This document shows positions 13,204-25,735 of a stretch of 64,000 nucleotides of DNA, in pieces. The DNA is from Cyclina sinensis (Eukaryota > Mollusca > Bivalvia > Venerida > Veneridae), in assembly GCA_012932295.1 (NCBI GenBank), contig JAAONU010000016.1, positions 14,114,111 to 14,178,110 of the forward strand. Direction: 5' to 3'. Numbering within the stretch: position 1 is the stretch's first letter; every line of letters begins with the position of its first letter. Both the position numbers and the translations under genes were made by a program. The notes under the pieces are model-generated. The model was not told the DNA's origin. It made no database searches and was given only the letters and a program-made list of their open reading frames with translations.

Positions 13204-16200
13204 ATGTCGCGTGGTGATGGTCGAAAGTAAGTTAATGAAATTTTTAACTTTTTTTCAAATTATTTTCTTTTAATTTAATAACTTACAGGCTTGTAAAAAT
13301 CGATATAATTCACATTAGAACAAAACACAGTAAGAGAAAAAAATCTTTAAAATAAGTCAATACATGTGTACAAAGCTGGAAACGAGCTAAAGTTAACCCG
13401 TGCCAGCAGAGATCTTTTCCAAAGAAAGAAAGGGGAGATTATTGACAGGAGATGGTTACCTATTGCTCCGTATGACCGACAACTCCTGAAAAGTTCAGTG
13501 AATACTGCAAGAAACAGAAAGCATCTCATTCCACAGATATTGCTGATTCTTTTACATGCTCTGGTATATGGAATCTCGGTTTCATGTCTTACTGTAAGAC
13601 AGAGTATGCGGTGTTAGTGGAGGAGCGAGGGATGGAATTTCATTGCGATCCCTGGATTTCCAGTCCAGGTCATTACCACTTGAACACCGATCCGCACTTA
13701 TTACCATTCATTTACCGGAATCAGTGTATACATATAAGTCACATAATACACTAATAGATTGTTAGAAGATTTAGCTGACTTACTTTTAAATTGATCTGCA
13801 AACAATATTAAGATTGCATGATGAATGTTTCCTTGGTTTAAACTTATTTTCTTGTGCCAAAAGTGTAGAGCACAAAAAGTCGAGGTGACTCTTACCTCTA
13901 ACTAACGACCTCCGAATCAGAAATTCAGCACTTTATCCCTTGATCACTGTTCTTCACATTGCTTTAAGATAAATTTGTTTACATCAATGTTTCACATCAG
14001 TATAGAATCATAGTTACAGTCCATAGGCAATTAATGTCTCATTTTAGGTCAGCTGACCAACATGGATGTTAATGTTGAGGCCCGTTTCACTTATAAAGAT
14101 AAAATGTTCTAAAATAACGGTAGCTTATTACGAACATTCCCATTATTCAAACAGCCAGGTACAACCCCCAGATTTAAATATCAGAAGAAAGCATTAATTG
14201 AGGGGTTAGCTAACTTCATGATACATCAACTATTAGTATTTAAATTAGCTACGGCTAATTTTCACCTGTTTTATTATTTTTAGCTCCTGTGGCCCAGATC
14301 TGCAGTAGATTGGAACCATTTGAACAACTTTGATAGAGCTTCATGCAAGGAATATTCCAGGCATTGTTAGTTATAACCCCACAAAACAAAGTTTAAGGGG
14401 GTATATAGGAGTGAGCTTGGCGGTCGGTCGGTCCGTCATGGTTTCTGGACGATAACTCATTGAAGGCTAGACAGATTTAACCAAGTTTTGGTATACAGCT
14501 GTAACATCACAAGATACAGGTCAAGTTCGATATTGGGGCTGGTGGGGCCAAGGTCAAGGTCACTGTGACTAAAATTAGAAAAACGGTTTCCTGACGATAA
14601 CTCATGAAAGGCTTGACAGATTTAAACAATTTTTGGTACACAGGTGTAACATCATAACATACAGGTCAAGTTCGATATTGGGGCTGATGGGGCCAAGGTC
14701 AAAGTCACTGTTACTAAAAATAGAAAAATGGTTTCCGGATGATAACTCATGAAAGACTAGACAGATTAAAAAAATTTTTGGTACACAGTTTGTAACATCA
14801 CAAGATACAGGTCAAGCTCGATATTGGGGTTTGTGGGGTCAAGGTCACATTTTTCTAAAAAGAGAAAAACGGTTTTTGGATGATTACGCATGAAAGGCTA
14901 GACAGATTTAAACAATTTTTGGTACACAGGTGTAACATCATAAGATACAGATAACCTTCAATATTGGCCTGGTGGGGCCAAGGTCAAGGTCACTATAACT
15001 AAAAATAGAAAAAAGGTTTCTGGACAATAACTCATGAATGGGTTGACAGATTTGAACAATTTTTGGTACACAGGTGTAACATCATAACATACAGGTCAAT
15101 TTTGATATTGGGGCTGGTGGGGCCAAGCTCACGGTTACTAAAAATAATAAAATGGTTGAAAATTGTTTCCGGATGATAACTCATGAAATCTTGACGGATT
15201 TAAACAATTATCGGTACACAGGTGTAATATCAAAGGATACAGGTCAAGTTTGATATTGGGGCTGGTGGGGCCAAGGTCAAGTTCACTGTTATTAAAAATA
15301 AAAAAATAAATGATTTCTGCTCAATAACTTGAGTTAAGAATGAGATATTGTGATGAAATTTGCTGTAAGGGTAGCTTCTATGAAGACAACGCATGGGATT
15401 GAAAATTTTGCCAGTTGGTTCAAGGTCACTGTTCGCTTAAACTAAAAAAAGAAAAACTGTTTTCCGGATAATAACTCATGAAAGGCTTGACAGATTTAAA
15501 CCATTTTGGTACACAGGTGTAACATCATAAAATACAGGCAAGACTTTGGGGCTGCTTAGGTCAATGTCAGTTGGATCAAGGTCACTGTTCACTTTAACTG
15601 AGAATAGAAAAACAGTTTCTGGATGATACCTCATGAGTTACAGGAACACTCAGGGATTTATTCCCAGATGGATAAGGATGCATTCAAGCCCAAATATGTA
15701 CTTGTAAATTTTGATGACGATCATGTTAGAAGTAAAGCTCGTGAATGCTCTAGATGTCTTATTCCAGAAGAGATCAGCTAGAGTATCAGCTAGTTCTACT
15801 AGAAAATATACAGTTCAATGGTCTACCAGGAATTGTTTTCTCTATATACAATATTATTAAATATAAAATATATATGTATATACATATTTCCATGCTTCTT
15901 ATGTCACTTTATGCCATTGATTCTAAACTTTCCAGTTCCAGTATCAAGCACCCATGTGGAGGTATTAATCACCTTTAGTGATACTTCTAGTTTAATATGG
16001 TCTGCCGGTTTCAGAGGAGATGTCCTTTGAAGTAATTGTGGACGATTTATGCCGACCGATAGCCACTTACCCTAAAGGCTCACAGGAACTGTACTCAGGT
16101 GAGCTTAAATTTCTCTATTTAGGCTTAATTGAAACTAGTTTTTCTCCATTTACTTAATCCTGTTGAACTGCTAATTTTGACAACTTTTTTGGCCAAAATT

Positions 16201-16760
16201 TTACTTCAAGGTTTTGTTTGTTATAAATTTTATACTGTAGACAGACCATTCAATGCTAGCTTTCCTAGCATGAAGCAGGACTGAATCTATTTTATCACTG
16301 CAGAGCTGGCAAACCAGAACAATTCCATGAGATCTTGCCATTTTTCAATCCAGCAATGACAGAAGTAACCTTTAAAATTCAGCCATAATGTCAGTTTTTT
16401 CACGGAGAAAATAAGGAGTACATTTTCTTTGTCATAACTCACCTTAACAATAATGGAATAACACCAGTTAGTGTAAAAAGACATAAGGGAATACCAACTT
16501 CTAATTTTTAATACCAATAAAACAATGCATGTAAATTATTGAAAAGCTCTTGTATGTACATATAAACACCATGATTGTGACATTTTGTTTCACATTATGT
16601 ATTTCAACATTAACTAAAACACAGAAAGCAATAAATAAAGTTAATGGCAGCTTGGTTTTGTTGAGTTAATGACAACTTTATGTTTTAAAATATTCTAGAA
16701 GAAAGAGAAACACGAGCTACAAGCTATGTTTTCAAACAATATCATCAAGCAGCTTGCTAA
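13204..16760 (+). CDS. Candidate exons of an unrecognised gene
   Basis: Three pieces look exon-like but do not yet form one gene. (1) 13204-13226: ATG plus 7 codons (MSRGDGRK start) with donor AA|GTAAGT. (2) 16015-16098: acceptor TTTCAG, open only in one frame, reading MSFEVIVDDLCRPIATYPKG and on to a donor G|GTGAGC. (3) 16699-16760: acceptor TTCTAG, then about 20 codons to a TAA in the matching phase. Exon 1 ends in a phase that does not join exon 2, so at least one exon is missing or exon 1 is only a leader. A further open piece at 15669-15779 starts MDKDAFKPKYVLVNFDDDH after TTCCCAG. No family was recognised. Treat as a lead only. Confidence 0.2.
13498..13705 (-). repeat. tRNA-derived SINE copy
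   Basis: On the minus strand the head reads GTTCAAGTGGTAATGACCTG, then GGACTGGAAATCCAGG, like a tRNA D arm and anticodon arm. The tail shares 'gcagaaagcatc.catt' and 'gctgattcttttacat' (plus-strand reading) with the copy at 26862-27062, which shows they belong to one family. Confidence 0.55.
14385..15640. repeat. 145-150 bp tandem repeat array
   Basis: About nine diverged units are marked by 'gataactcatgaa' near 14452, 14598, 14741, 14884, 15027, 15174, 15470 and 15625. Each carries TTTTTGGTACACAGGTGTAA and 'gatattggggctggtggggccaaggtcaaggtcact'. This resembles a widespread bivalve repeat. It has no open frame of note. Confidence 0.8.
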
Positions 16761-18611
16761 GGTCACAGAAACATCCTAAAATTAAACAGCTGTCAGTGTA
16801 AAAAAAAAAAAAAAAGTATACATAGTCAAAGTAAACAGCTGTCAGTGTAAAATAAAAAAAAGTAGTCAGTTTTGTATCTTAATTATAATAAGAAGTAAGA
16901 TTTAAGACAGCACTGAAGTTTCAGTATGTGATATCAAGACTATTTTCCAGTTAAACATTATTTTAAACTGTAAAACATTACAATTAGTATGTATGTATAT
17001 TTTTTAAACCTTCAACTGTTAAACATCCCATATGCCTCTCTTGATCATCATATTTAGTATCATATCAACAGTAAATCGGACAATGCAATGTGTGATCATG
17101 CTTTAAATAAAATCCTCATTTATGTGTACTATTATATGCAGGGTTAAGCCAATAGTTCAAGGTTGATAATTAATGGAACACAGTATGCTGATCTTGGTCA
17201 TTAAGATGGTTATGTACTCACTGGTCACTTGAAAATCTGACAGGCAGTGCCCCCAAGTATGTTCAGCAAAACACAAAACACCTTACTCTGTTCTTAAACT
17301 CAAGATCAACCCACTGTCATAGTAATCCTTAAATTATATTGATTAAAAATCCTACCTGCAAAGGTTAACGATACATAATAATATGCTACTTTCTTCAGCC
17401 CGCAATGTGTAAACATACCATAAGCAATTATGATAATATGCATTACATAATGAACAAATACAATACACATGCCATATGCAATATTGAAATGTTACATTTT
17501 TCACAATGAACACATAACATACAAGTCATTCACACAGGCATTTGAAACAATAGTTCAGCTAAAAAATTATATTTTAACCAGACTGCATATGTTTGAGACC
17601 CTAAACAAAGTTCAAAAAACAAACAACAATAACTGCAGTCTTTGCAAATCATATAATTTTTTATGTGAAATCTGAAATCAAGGTTAAGAACAAGTTCACA
17701 AAACTGAATTAAACCTCTAAAGCTTTCTATGAAATTTAGGTACATTTTGTATAAATCTTTGAATAAAAACATCTATTTTTAGCATAAAAACATTTCAAAA
17801 ACAACAAAAATTTCAAAGCACTCTAGTATAATACCAGGATTGTGGTGTGTATGATCTATTATATGTCATGATTAATACAAAGCATATTAATAGCTATTTT
17901 TTCTTGTTACAAGGCAGCTGTTTATTTTACAGTAAAATGGACATTTCATATCACATTTCATTCATTCATACTCCTTATAAGGCATGATGGATGTGTCCAG
18001 TTACATATACTGTCTGTCTATCATGTGATTGTTAGCTGTTGTTGTTTTTCCACTGTCCAATCAAATGTGTTTTTTATTGGAGTGTTGTCCAATCAAATGT
18101 GTTATTTATTAGAGTGTGAGTTACTGATTTGATGAGAGTGGTGATTTCAACTTACTTACGACTTAAAACACCGTCATACAGTTACTTAATATGAACTTTT
18201 TACATAGAATTATTTACCAAACTTTGCATAATCATCTTAATGTTACATGTAGCTCCCATGTGTTTGGATGTTGTAACAACTGCAACAAATAAACACTGAA
18301 AAAAAATCCTGGTTTTATGAAACATATGTTTACAGTGTTAATCAACATTCCTATATCTGCACTATAAGCTCTCTTTACAAATAGATAATCAAAATAAATG
18401 AATAAAGGGTTTATTAACAATAAAATGAAATTCAATAACTCTTTTGATAAGCAAATAATGAAAACTTTACAGCAGTTCACAACTTACTTAAACTTAGTCT
18501 GTTCCACATGACTGGGAACTCTAGTCTGACACAACAAAAATAGTGCTGGAAAGTGATCTTAAAAACAACAGGGAAAAACAAAACACAGATTCTGTGAAAT
18601 TTGCATCAATA
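16761..18611. other. Non-coding stretch downstream of TMEM127
   Basis: AT-rich sequence with a poly(A) run near 16800 and no convincing exon. Its right part should contain the 3' untranslated region of TMEM127 (minus strand). A TTTATT near 18410 is a possible minus-strand AATAAA poly(A) signal, about 200 bp after the stop. Confidence 0.4.
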
Positions 18612-21600
18612 TCACGGGGTGTAAGCTGGAGGAGGGGGTGAGAGATTCAACAACGGAGGTTCATGTAATGGGGGAGGTAACACATCCATTCCTTCATAGT
18701 CATCTAGGAGTGATTCCCCTTGACCCTCCTCATACACTGGATGGCGCCTCAGGCAATTAAAAGCTGTAGCTATAACACTAAGTCCACCAGCAGCAGTAAC
18801 TAAGTAAAAACTTATATCAAAATCTATTATCACTTTACTGCCTGGGTGAAGTTTATGAGTTTTCTGAAGGGTTTCAACTTCTGTTGTTACCCAGTAGCAA
18901 AATAAGTTGATTACTACACTTAATATCACTGAAATAGAATAAATACATCAATGGTTAGACAGAAGAGAAGCTAACCTTCAAAAGAAGTTCATTCAAAACC
19001 AAAATGTTTAACTAATTAACAAAAATTTTTAAAAAATACAGGCAAAGTAGCATCTAGTTACCAGTCTTTTTTAAGAACCAATCATAATTACAGTAACTGC
19101 TGGCTTTTCCACAGTAACAGATCTGTGTCATTCTCAGAACTGTCATCAAAATCACCAGCTGATTTCAACATTAAAATATGATGAGCAAACCTCTTAGTAG
19201 AATGTATTTTGTAAATAATAGTGAGTGGTTTTCACTCTTTACTAAAGAAATAGTAAGTTAACTGTGAACTACAGGATCAGTTTTACATCTACAAGCATTA
19301 AATCAATGCTGTTTCACCACCTAGTGGAGTAAACATTGCAAATATCTCGAAGCCAAATGAAATAACTCACCAGTTACAATACTTGGAATTGCATTTCTCT
19401 GTAGATGTTTGCATGGTCTATTCTTTGGAGAGGTTAGATCAAGTATAAAGGCTACAAGACTTGAGATTATAGCAAGAAAACAGAATGCTATTACTGTTTT
19501 CATAAGAAGTCCTGCTTTGTAAGTCACACAGTTGTCCATTTCTGTATGGGAAAAAAAAAGAACAATAAAAGTAAGTTAAAGCTATACATGATAATTTTAG
19601 CTTCACCTAAGAAATATCTTGCAATATCAAGTTTCAATGTACTATCAACGTATGACTAATATAATTAGAAGTGAAAGGTCCAGTCAACAACAGGGTACAT
19701 GCAGTTAACCTGTGTGGTTTGTATGAAGTTCATGTATCAAACTGTTTTACAACTCACCGTTATTGTTAAACCATTTTAATCTTTCTCACAGCATTGCAAT
19801 AATAATACTTGTAGTTGCATTGCAAACAAGTGACTGAGAAAACAGTAAGTTACATTTCTCAAGAACAGAGACCTGATCTTTAAAAAATTAGGACTGACTT
19901 CTTGTATGGGAGTTGTATCTATCACGAAACAAATGATTTTTCTAGACAGCTGCCATAAAAGATTCGGTGTATAAATAATTTACCTCTTCTGTTTTCATCA
20001 GACATAAACATCAGCTGTTTCACTTTAATTGGGTATATAAATTTACTTGAAAAATGTGTGTTCCATAAGCAGTTCCTGGTTCCCTTGAACTATTTTAAAG
20101 TGACTCACAGAATTTAGCTTAATTTTTTATTTCTTTAAAACCAGAGAGAAGTTAATATACAAACCCATGCACTTCAGGTCAGTAAAACTAGGAGCAGCAA
20201 CTTAGACCACTAAGCCATTGTGTAATGTTCTTTACAAATGTGTAAAGTAACAATATAAACACAGCACCTACATTGTACCCTATTACTAACAAGATGAATT
20301 TTTCATTGATCATAGAAAAACTTTATATCTGGATTTGTTTTAGTATTAATAGTAACAAAAACTGAGACAGTAACTTAGTTTAGATATGTTCTTCACAACT
20401 ACAATCAGAATTTTATATAACTGTTTCCATACATGCCTGGTATCTCGAGCTTCAGTCAGTGAGACTGGGAATTTTTTAAAGGGAGATTGGGGTAAAAATA
20501 AGGGAGATTTTGTAAATTGCAGCAGAACAATGTGCTTTATTCATTTTATCATAGAAAACATTATAATAACCATTTTAAATCAAACAAAGTAACAACATAT
20601 TCTCTTCTTTATCTTTAATTAGGTGTTTCAATACAAGAGATAACAGAAATACATCACTTTCAAGATTGTTTTGGTGTCATTATATGGAAGAGCATGTATC
20701 TGAACACACACTTTCCACCAGCACAATGCTCACTTAGAATGTTTAGTATGTTTTGTGAAGGGTCAAACTTAAAATAATCACTTTTTTATCTTTCATCAAG
20801 TAACAAGTTATTAAAGAACGTTAAGTGTTCAAGGCAAAAGAAAAGTATAGAATAGATTGACACTATGCGGGGAAAACCTTCATTTTAATAAATCTGAAAT
20901 AAACATTTATTAAATGCCAATTAACCCCAGAACCCAAACAATTAACGCCTTTTACGGCTTTAAAAAAATGCCGATAGACACCTGTCAATGGCCGAAAAAT
21001 ATAACACTTCCACCAATTTGCTTCCCTACAGTACAGCTCAAGCAATTTTTCCAAAGTCCGCCGATCCCCGCGATTTTTTTACGGGTGGATTGTCACCCCG
21101 ATGTCCCTGCGACAGTTGTGACTTTCTGCTCGTCCACTCGATCGGGTGAAATTTGCGCTGCGGGATATCGTCACCACTGATCGCTGTGAAATATTGCAGC
21201 GGTATTTCGCTCTCTCGGGTGACCATTAATTTATTTATTACATGGGGACATTTATTACTATTACTGTACGTCTGTAAAGTATAACGAACTCAAACACATT
21301 TTTAAAGAAGAAAATCTTTATGTTATGTATTTAAACGATGTAACACCTGTCGTATGCAAATAATTACAAAATTTAAAGATTTGCGAGTTCATTGACCCTA
21401 GAACTTTAGTCATTAACATTTGAAATGACATAGGTGCATTTTTGAGACCAAAAGGCATCCTATTGAACTCATAGATTCAGAACGGAACAGAAAAAGCTGC
21501 CTTGTGACGTGTTTTGGGGTCCATTGGGACTTGCCAAAATCCCGAGGCCATGTCTAAAGTGGAAAAATATTGAGCACGAGAATCACCAATACAATCAACA

Positions 21601-23005
21601 ACATTGAATTAAGATAGAACTGTTCTTATTCACATTGTTAAAAAAAATATTAAAAAGCTTCGTTTAATTTTCTTGAAAGTGTTGACCGATTTCGTTAATA
21701 TTTCGTTTTTCCGTTTTCTTGAAACTTTTCTTTTATTGATCTCTTCTGTGATGTGATTCTCCCCGGTAAATGTACATTAATATCGCCGAGCCAATTAAAT
21801 AATTTTATTGATTAAAATCAACAGTAACATTGGAAGTCTTATTGATTTTTTAAAAGAAGACTACGATGTACATTTACGTGAACATTTACATGTATATGCA
21901 AATTAATCACGACAAATCTCTGTGATTTTTCACCGCGGATTGCGGGGTGTTTTTACTACCCGTCTGCGGTGATTTGTCACCGTGGCTGACTATAGTATGT
22001 CCCCCGCGATTTTCCGCTCGCCGTTAAAAGTGTCCGCGGTGACAGAGCGGAAACTGAAAAAATTGCTTGCGCTGTACTGTAACTGAGACATAGAGATTAT
22101 CGAGTAAACCAGTCAGTTTTAATAAATAAATAAGTATATAAATAGATAATTGCTTTCTATCCCAATGAATGAACTTAATCCGTTGCCCCTGGGAAGATTT
22201 GAAACAGACGAAATGCACAACATGTCACCTCCATTTCTAATCAGCGATTCTCGGACAGTCCGAGACACTAAACTTTCAATGTTTTTTTTTTTTCAGAAAA
22301 TTATAAAAAAAAGTTTTTAAGGTCTTTCCATGAGCCGTTAGAAGGGTTAAAAATACGTGAGTTCTTGTTTCACGGTGTGAGACTTGGCATGTATGTTAAT
22401 CTGAATTAAAATCAATTAAAATGCCAAGTAACCCCAGAACCCAAACAATTAACGCCTTTTACGGCTTTAAAGAAATGCCAATAGACACCTGTCAATAGCC
22501 AAAAACTACAATGTATAACACTTCCACCGATTTGCTTCCCTAACTGAGACACAGAGATTAGACAGATTGATATACATGTAGCTGTGAAAATTGACATAAC
22601 TCTATCGTACAAGAACAAAAACTTATGTATATACTTACTGTCATTGATATTTGGTCCAAACTGATAAACAATATGCTCTATTTCATTGGAAATGAAATCA
22701 CGTTCCTGGGAGAGAAACTTTCCTGGGTAAAAGAACTGGTATGTTCCCAAATGATGCAACGGTTCATTCTCAACCTGACATGAACCGCCACTGAGACTTA
22801 TCCATTTTGGTTCAACTAACGACGTACAAATCAACACAATAGAGAGCATGTTGCAGACAGCCGATGCAAAATTTTTCTCTCCGTGCTTTACACGAGCCCG
22901 ACTTCTCGTCCTGTGATGACGATGGTGTTCCCTATGCCTACTTCTGTTCCGTCTTGATCTACTTCTCCTAGAGCTCGATTCCCTCCCTTCGCTTCTTGAC
23001 GGCAT
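18612..23005 (-). CDS. TMEM127: Transmembrane protein 127
   Basis: TMEM127 is a four-pass endosomal/lysosomal membrane protein that restrains mTORC1 signalling and acts in RET turnover. Coding exons are 23005-22639, 19541-19371 and 18928-18612; phases join and give 284 residues (human about 238). Helices lie near residues 47-66, 138-158, 176-194 and 218-239. The AFCFLAIISSLVAFILDL and ISFYLVTAAGGLSVIATA segments match the family. The protein ends PPPPAYTP, as the human one ends PPPAYTP, so it carries a PPxY motif expected to bind NEDD4-type WW domains. The extra length is an Arg/Ser/His-rich N terminus (residues about 3-42, including SRRSRSRRNRSRHREHHRHH). Intron 1 holds a transposon (21029-22079). 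The start is the first ATG in frame with a strong basic leader. Confidence 0.93.
20914..21028. repeat. Duplicated ~115 bp segment, copy A (interrupted)
   Basis: This starts 'atgccaattaaccccagaac' and runs to 'tttgcttcccTA', where the 21029-22079 element interrupts it. About 20 bp of the same segment resume after 22081. It is some 90% identical to copy B at 22421-22562. Confidence 0.85.
21029..22079. mobile_element. Non-autonomous DNA transposon, TA target duplication
   Basis: The 1,051 bp element is bounded by TA on both sides (21027-21028 and 22080-22081). Its inverted ends share CAGTACAGCNCAAGCAATTTT for about 23 bp. Inner parts near both ends are rich in GTGATTTNTCACCG / CCGCGGTGA motifs, which may be transposase-binding subterminal repeats. 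No transposase frame remains. TA duplication suggests the Tc1/mariner group or a relative. Boundaries are fixed by the uninterrupted paralogous site at 22541-22542. Confidence 0.85.
22421..22562. repeat. Duplicated segment, copy B (empty insertion site)
   Basis: This begins 'atgccaagtaaccccagaac' and reads straight through 'gcttcccTAactgagacacagagatta', i.e. with a single TA and no insertion. It lies in TMEM127 intron 1, 77 bp from the exon 1 donor. Confidence 0.85.
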
Positions 23006-23268
23006 GTTGCCGTTTAATGACAGAAAAATTTAGTATTTTGTTTTGTTTAATTTTCATCCAATTTACTTCCTGTTTTTTCACCGGAAATGCAATGTGAGCA
23101 TGCGCATTATCTGGTTATGTGTTAAAGTCAGTATCCGGTACTCCGGTTCAGGGTAGTCCAACTAATTGTACGCAAGTCGAGATATTGTGTAATTTTTTGT
23201 ACGGGTCAATATCTCGCCTCTACATATGCAAATTAGCATTTTTTTCTGATTTTGGACCAGTCTGTGCA
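23006..23268. promoter_or_regulatory. Putative shared promoter between TMEM127 and the 57-residue gene
   Basis: Only 263 bp separate the TMEM127 start (minus) from the start of the plus-strand candidate gene. The stretch is less AT-rich than its surroundings and has no TATA box. A bidirectional promoter is inferred from the head-to-head spacing alone. Confidence 0.3.
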
Positions 23269-25270
23269 ATGGCAGTGAAGCAACAGAAAACGAAAGTCGG
23301 TATTTTTATAACCGTTGACATCCGCGAACCCAGTCGTGCTATTAATGAAGTTAAACTGCACATTTTCTTCTTAGCATTGAAGGTTTGTGTGCACTTGTGT
23401 GAACATTTTCATTAACTGGCGATAACGTTAAATTTTCAGTTGTACTGGGGTTTTATGTGAGGAGTCAACCCGCGCCAAACCAAGTCGTCCCAGGTAAAAC
23501 TCGCCATATTTTTGGTCAACTCGCCCCATATAGTGATATAGACCTTTTGTAAGTTATTATCACATCTATTTAGCCTTAAAAATGAATGATAATGAGACAA
23601 ACAAAATCTATTTGATTGATGTAATGTAAACAAATAATTTTATTATTTTGAAAAATATTTTGGATTAATATGATTAGGTGATTAATAGTATGACTGAAGT
23701 ATTCGTTTATACAAATTTGGGATATTCTCTAAAGTTTAACTTAAAATTTATTTTATAAGAAAATATTACTTAGTAGTCTTCATCGAGATAACAGAAAAAT
23801 GATAAGTTAATAATGTTTCGAACGTTGTTCACGTATTCATTACGTCAATAATGTTGTACATTAAATATAAGAAACAACAGTCTTTTTTTGTCTAGTCCAT
23901 TTTCTCTTTACAATTTCTACGTCCACAACAACATTTTTTGACAATGTTACATGTATTTTCATATTCTAAATGATGTAAATAAATATTTTGTACCACGGTT
24001 ATAGAATTTTCTTGGTTTCAGGACAACGTATTTTCCGACATTCCGTGCCAAAACTACAGAACACATCAGTTAAAGCACAGCCCGCACCTGTGCACCTTGA
24101 CACTATAGGTACACTCTCAATAATAAAAAAATAATTCATTGCATGTTTGACTAGAGAAAACAAGACGTCAGGTTTTTCGCTGAACTAATTATTAAAGAAT
24201 GTGAAAATTCAAGATTGTGTCTTTTACCAGTAGCATTTTTGGGTAGTTGACAAAATCATCGTTATCAAGGTCGTTGTAAAAAGTCAGTAGTCTCGGAAAT
24301 ATCCAATGAAATATCAATATCATATCCGTTCTGCACATCGCTTTTTTTTTAGCGCAGCGCTTTATGGAATACGTTTTGGCGGGAACGTGATAGCATAGGC
24401 GATATTTTAAAAGTAATGTTGGCAGTATTAAAAACAATTTGTTGTCTGTTGAAAAACTTCAGTTTAAGTATATATGAAAAAGAACGTGGATAACGAACGT
24501 CTATAAACATATTAAAAATTATTGATAAACTTGATTTTTTTTTAAACTGAAAACAAATGATCGATCCCTTTGTTTAAGTTAAAGTAAGCAATGTTTTAAA
24601 AATGAAGAAGACATGTTTATTTCTCGAATAATGGATAAAATAATGCTTGTCATAAAGGGACATAAAGTTTAAAAACATTTATATATTAATCAACAGCATT
24701 CAGTTGAATGAATAATTGCATCTAAAAACAAACAAACAAAAAAGAAAAAAACAAATATCACTTAAAATAAAAATGTCAGTCCATGCCATCAATTTTTTCT
24801 TTCTTACGTAAACTTGAAAAAAAAGAAAAGCCCGTCTTTGGTCTTTGATGCCTCCCGTCAATGTTTATCTTATAGATTCTGGAAGCCCGTCTTTGGTCTT
24901 TGATGCCTCCCGTTAATGTTTATCTTATAGATTCTGGAAGCCCGTCTTTGGTCTTTGATGCCTCCCGTTAATGTTTATCTTATAGATTCTGGAAGCCCGT
25001 CTTTGATGCCTCCCGTCAATGTTTATCTTATAGATTCTGGAAGCCCGTTTGCGCTGATTTTTCAAAATGCAAATAAGTAAGAAAATAAAAGAAATTTAAT
25101 TAATTCACTTACATTTACACATTTTAACCTAAATCTATGTTTCACCACAGAAAAGTTTATTTCTGGTTTTGACGTTGTAACTTATAATTAACGGTGCTTT
25201 TTTTTTTTTACCAGAGTCCGCCAAGGAGCACCCAGAAATAAAACTTGCACCGTTTTCAGGCCTAAACTAG
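23269..25270 (+). CDS. Candidate 57-residue protein, three exons, unrecognised
   Basis: Exons 23269-23299, 24022-24108 and 25215-25270 have canonical sites (G|GTATTT, TTTCAG|, G|GTACAC, TACCAG|) and matching phases, giving 174 nt with a stop. The protein starts MAVKQQKTKVGQRIFRHSVP and ends EHPEIKLAPFSGLN. It is basic in its N-terminal half, has no cysteine and no membrane helix. A mitochondrial targeting peptide is possible but not clear. Exon 1 is the weakest part (10 codons only); exons 2 and 3 support each other because the only long open frames join in phase. It is divergent from TMEM127. I do not recognise the family. Confidence 0.35.
24831..25044. repeat. 55 bp minisatellite, four copies
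   Basis: Units start at 24831, 24886, 24941 and 24996 with CCCGTCTTTGGTCTTTGATG; the last has lost 6 bp. Copies are nearly identical, so the array is young. It lies in the second intron of the 57-residue candidate gene. Confidence 0.95.
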
Positions 25271-25639
25271 AATTCTAAAATTCTTAAAGTATATATAAAG
25301 CGCACAAAATGATTTTTGTAACTCTACAGATTTCTGATTTCGTATCGAAAAAGAGCATCTTACCTTTCAACCGACGGATTGTTGACAAAAAAAAGCGCGA
25401 TGACGTAGTATCTTACTATTGATTATGTTGGCAGCAATCTGACTGAAGTACACGATCTAACTACTGTTAGCAGGGCGTTATTTAGGAGCTGATTTTAATC
25501 AGACTGTGTTTGCAGGTGCCCAGGTTGTTGACAACTGCCACGTAATGCAATACTACACAACGGAGGAGTAGAGTTGAGGGGTTAGAGCAACCTGATTAAT
25601 ATCATACCCTAAACATCGCTGTGCTAACCGTAGGGAGAT

Positions 25640-25735
25640 CGTGAACTTCAGTCAGATTGGGGGTTAGAGCGACGTATGGACCCTAGATCCGGAGGTCGCT
25701 GGTTCAAATCCCACCATGGGCGAGAATCTCCAATG
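25640..25735 (+). repeat. tRNA-derived SINE head
   Basis: The plus strand reads GGGGGTTAGAGCGACG, an anticodon-arm-like GGACCCTAGATCC, and the box B-like GGTTCAAATCCCACC. The D arm and acceptor stem do not fold properly, so it is called a SINE and not a tRNA gene. Confidence 0.5.

Noticed and set aside
25640..25735. Possible functional tRNA gene
   Set aside because: Box A and box B are present but the D arm and acceptor stem do not pair; better read as a SINE head. The same reasoning applies to the tRNA-like copies at 30282 and 30505.
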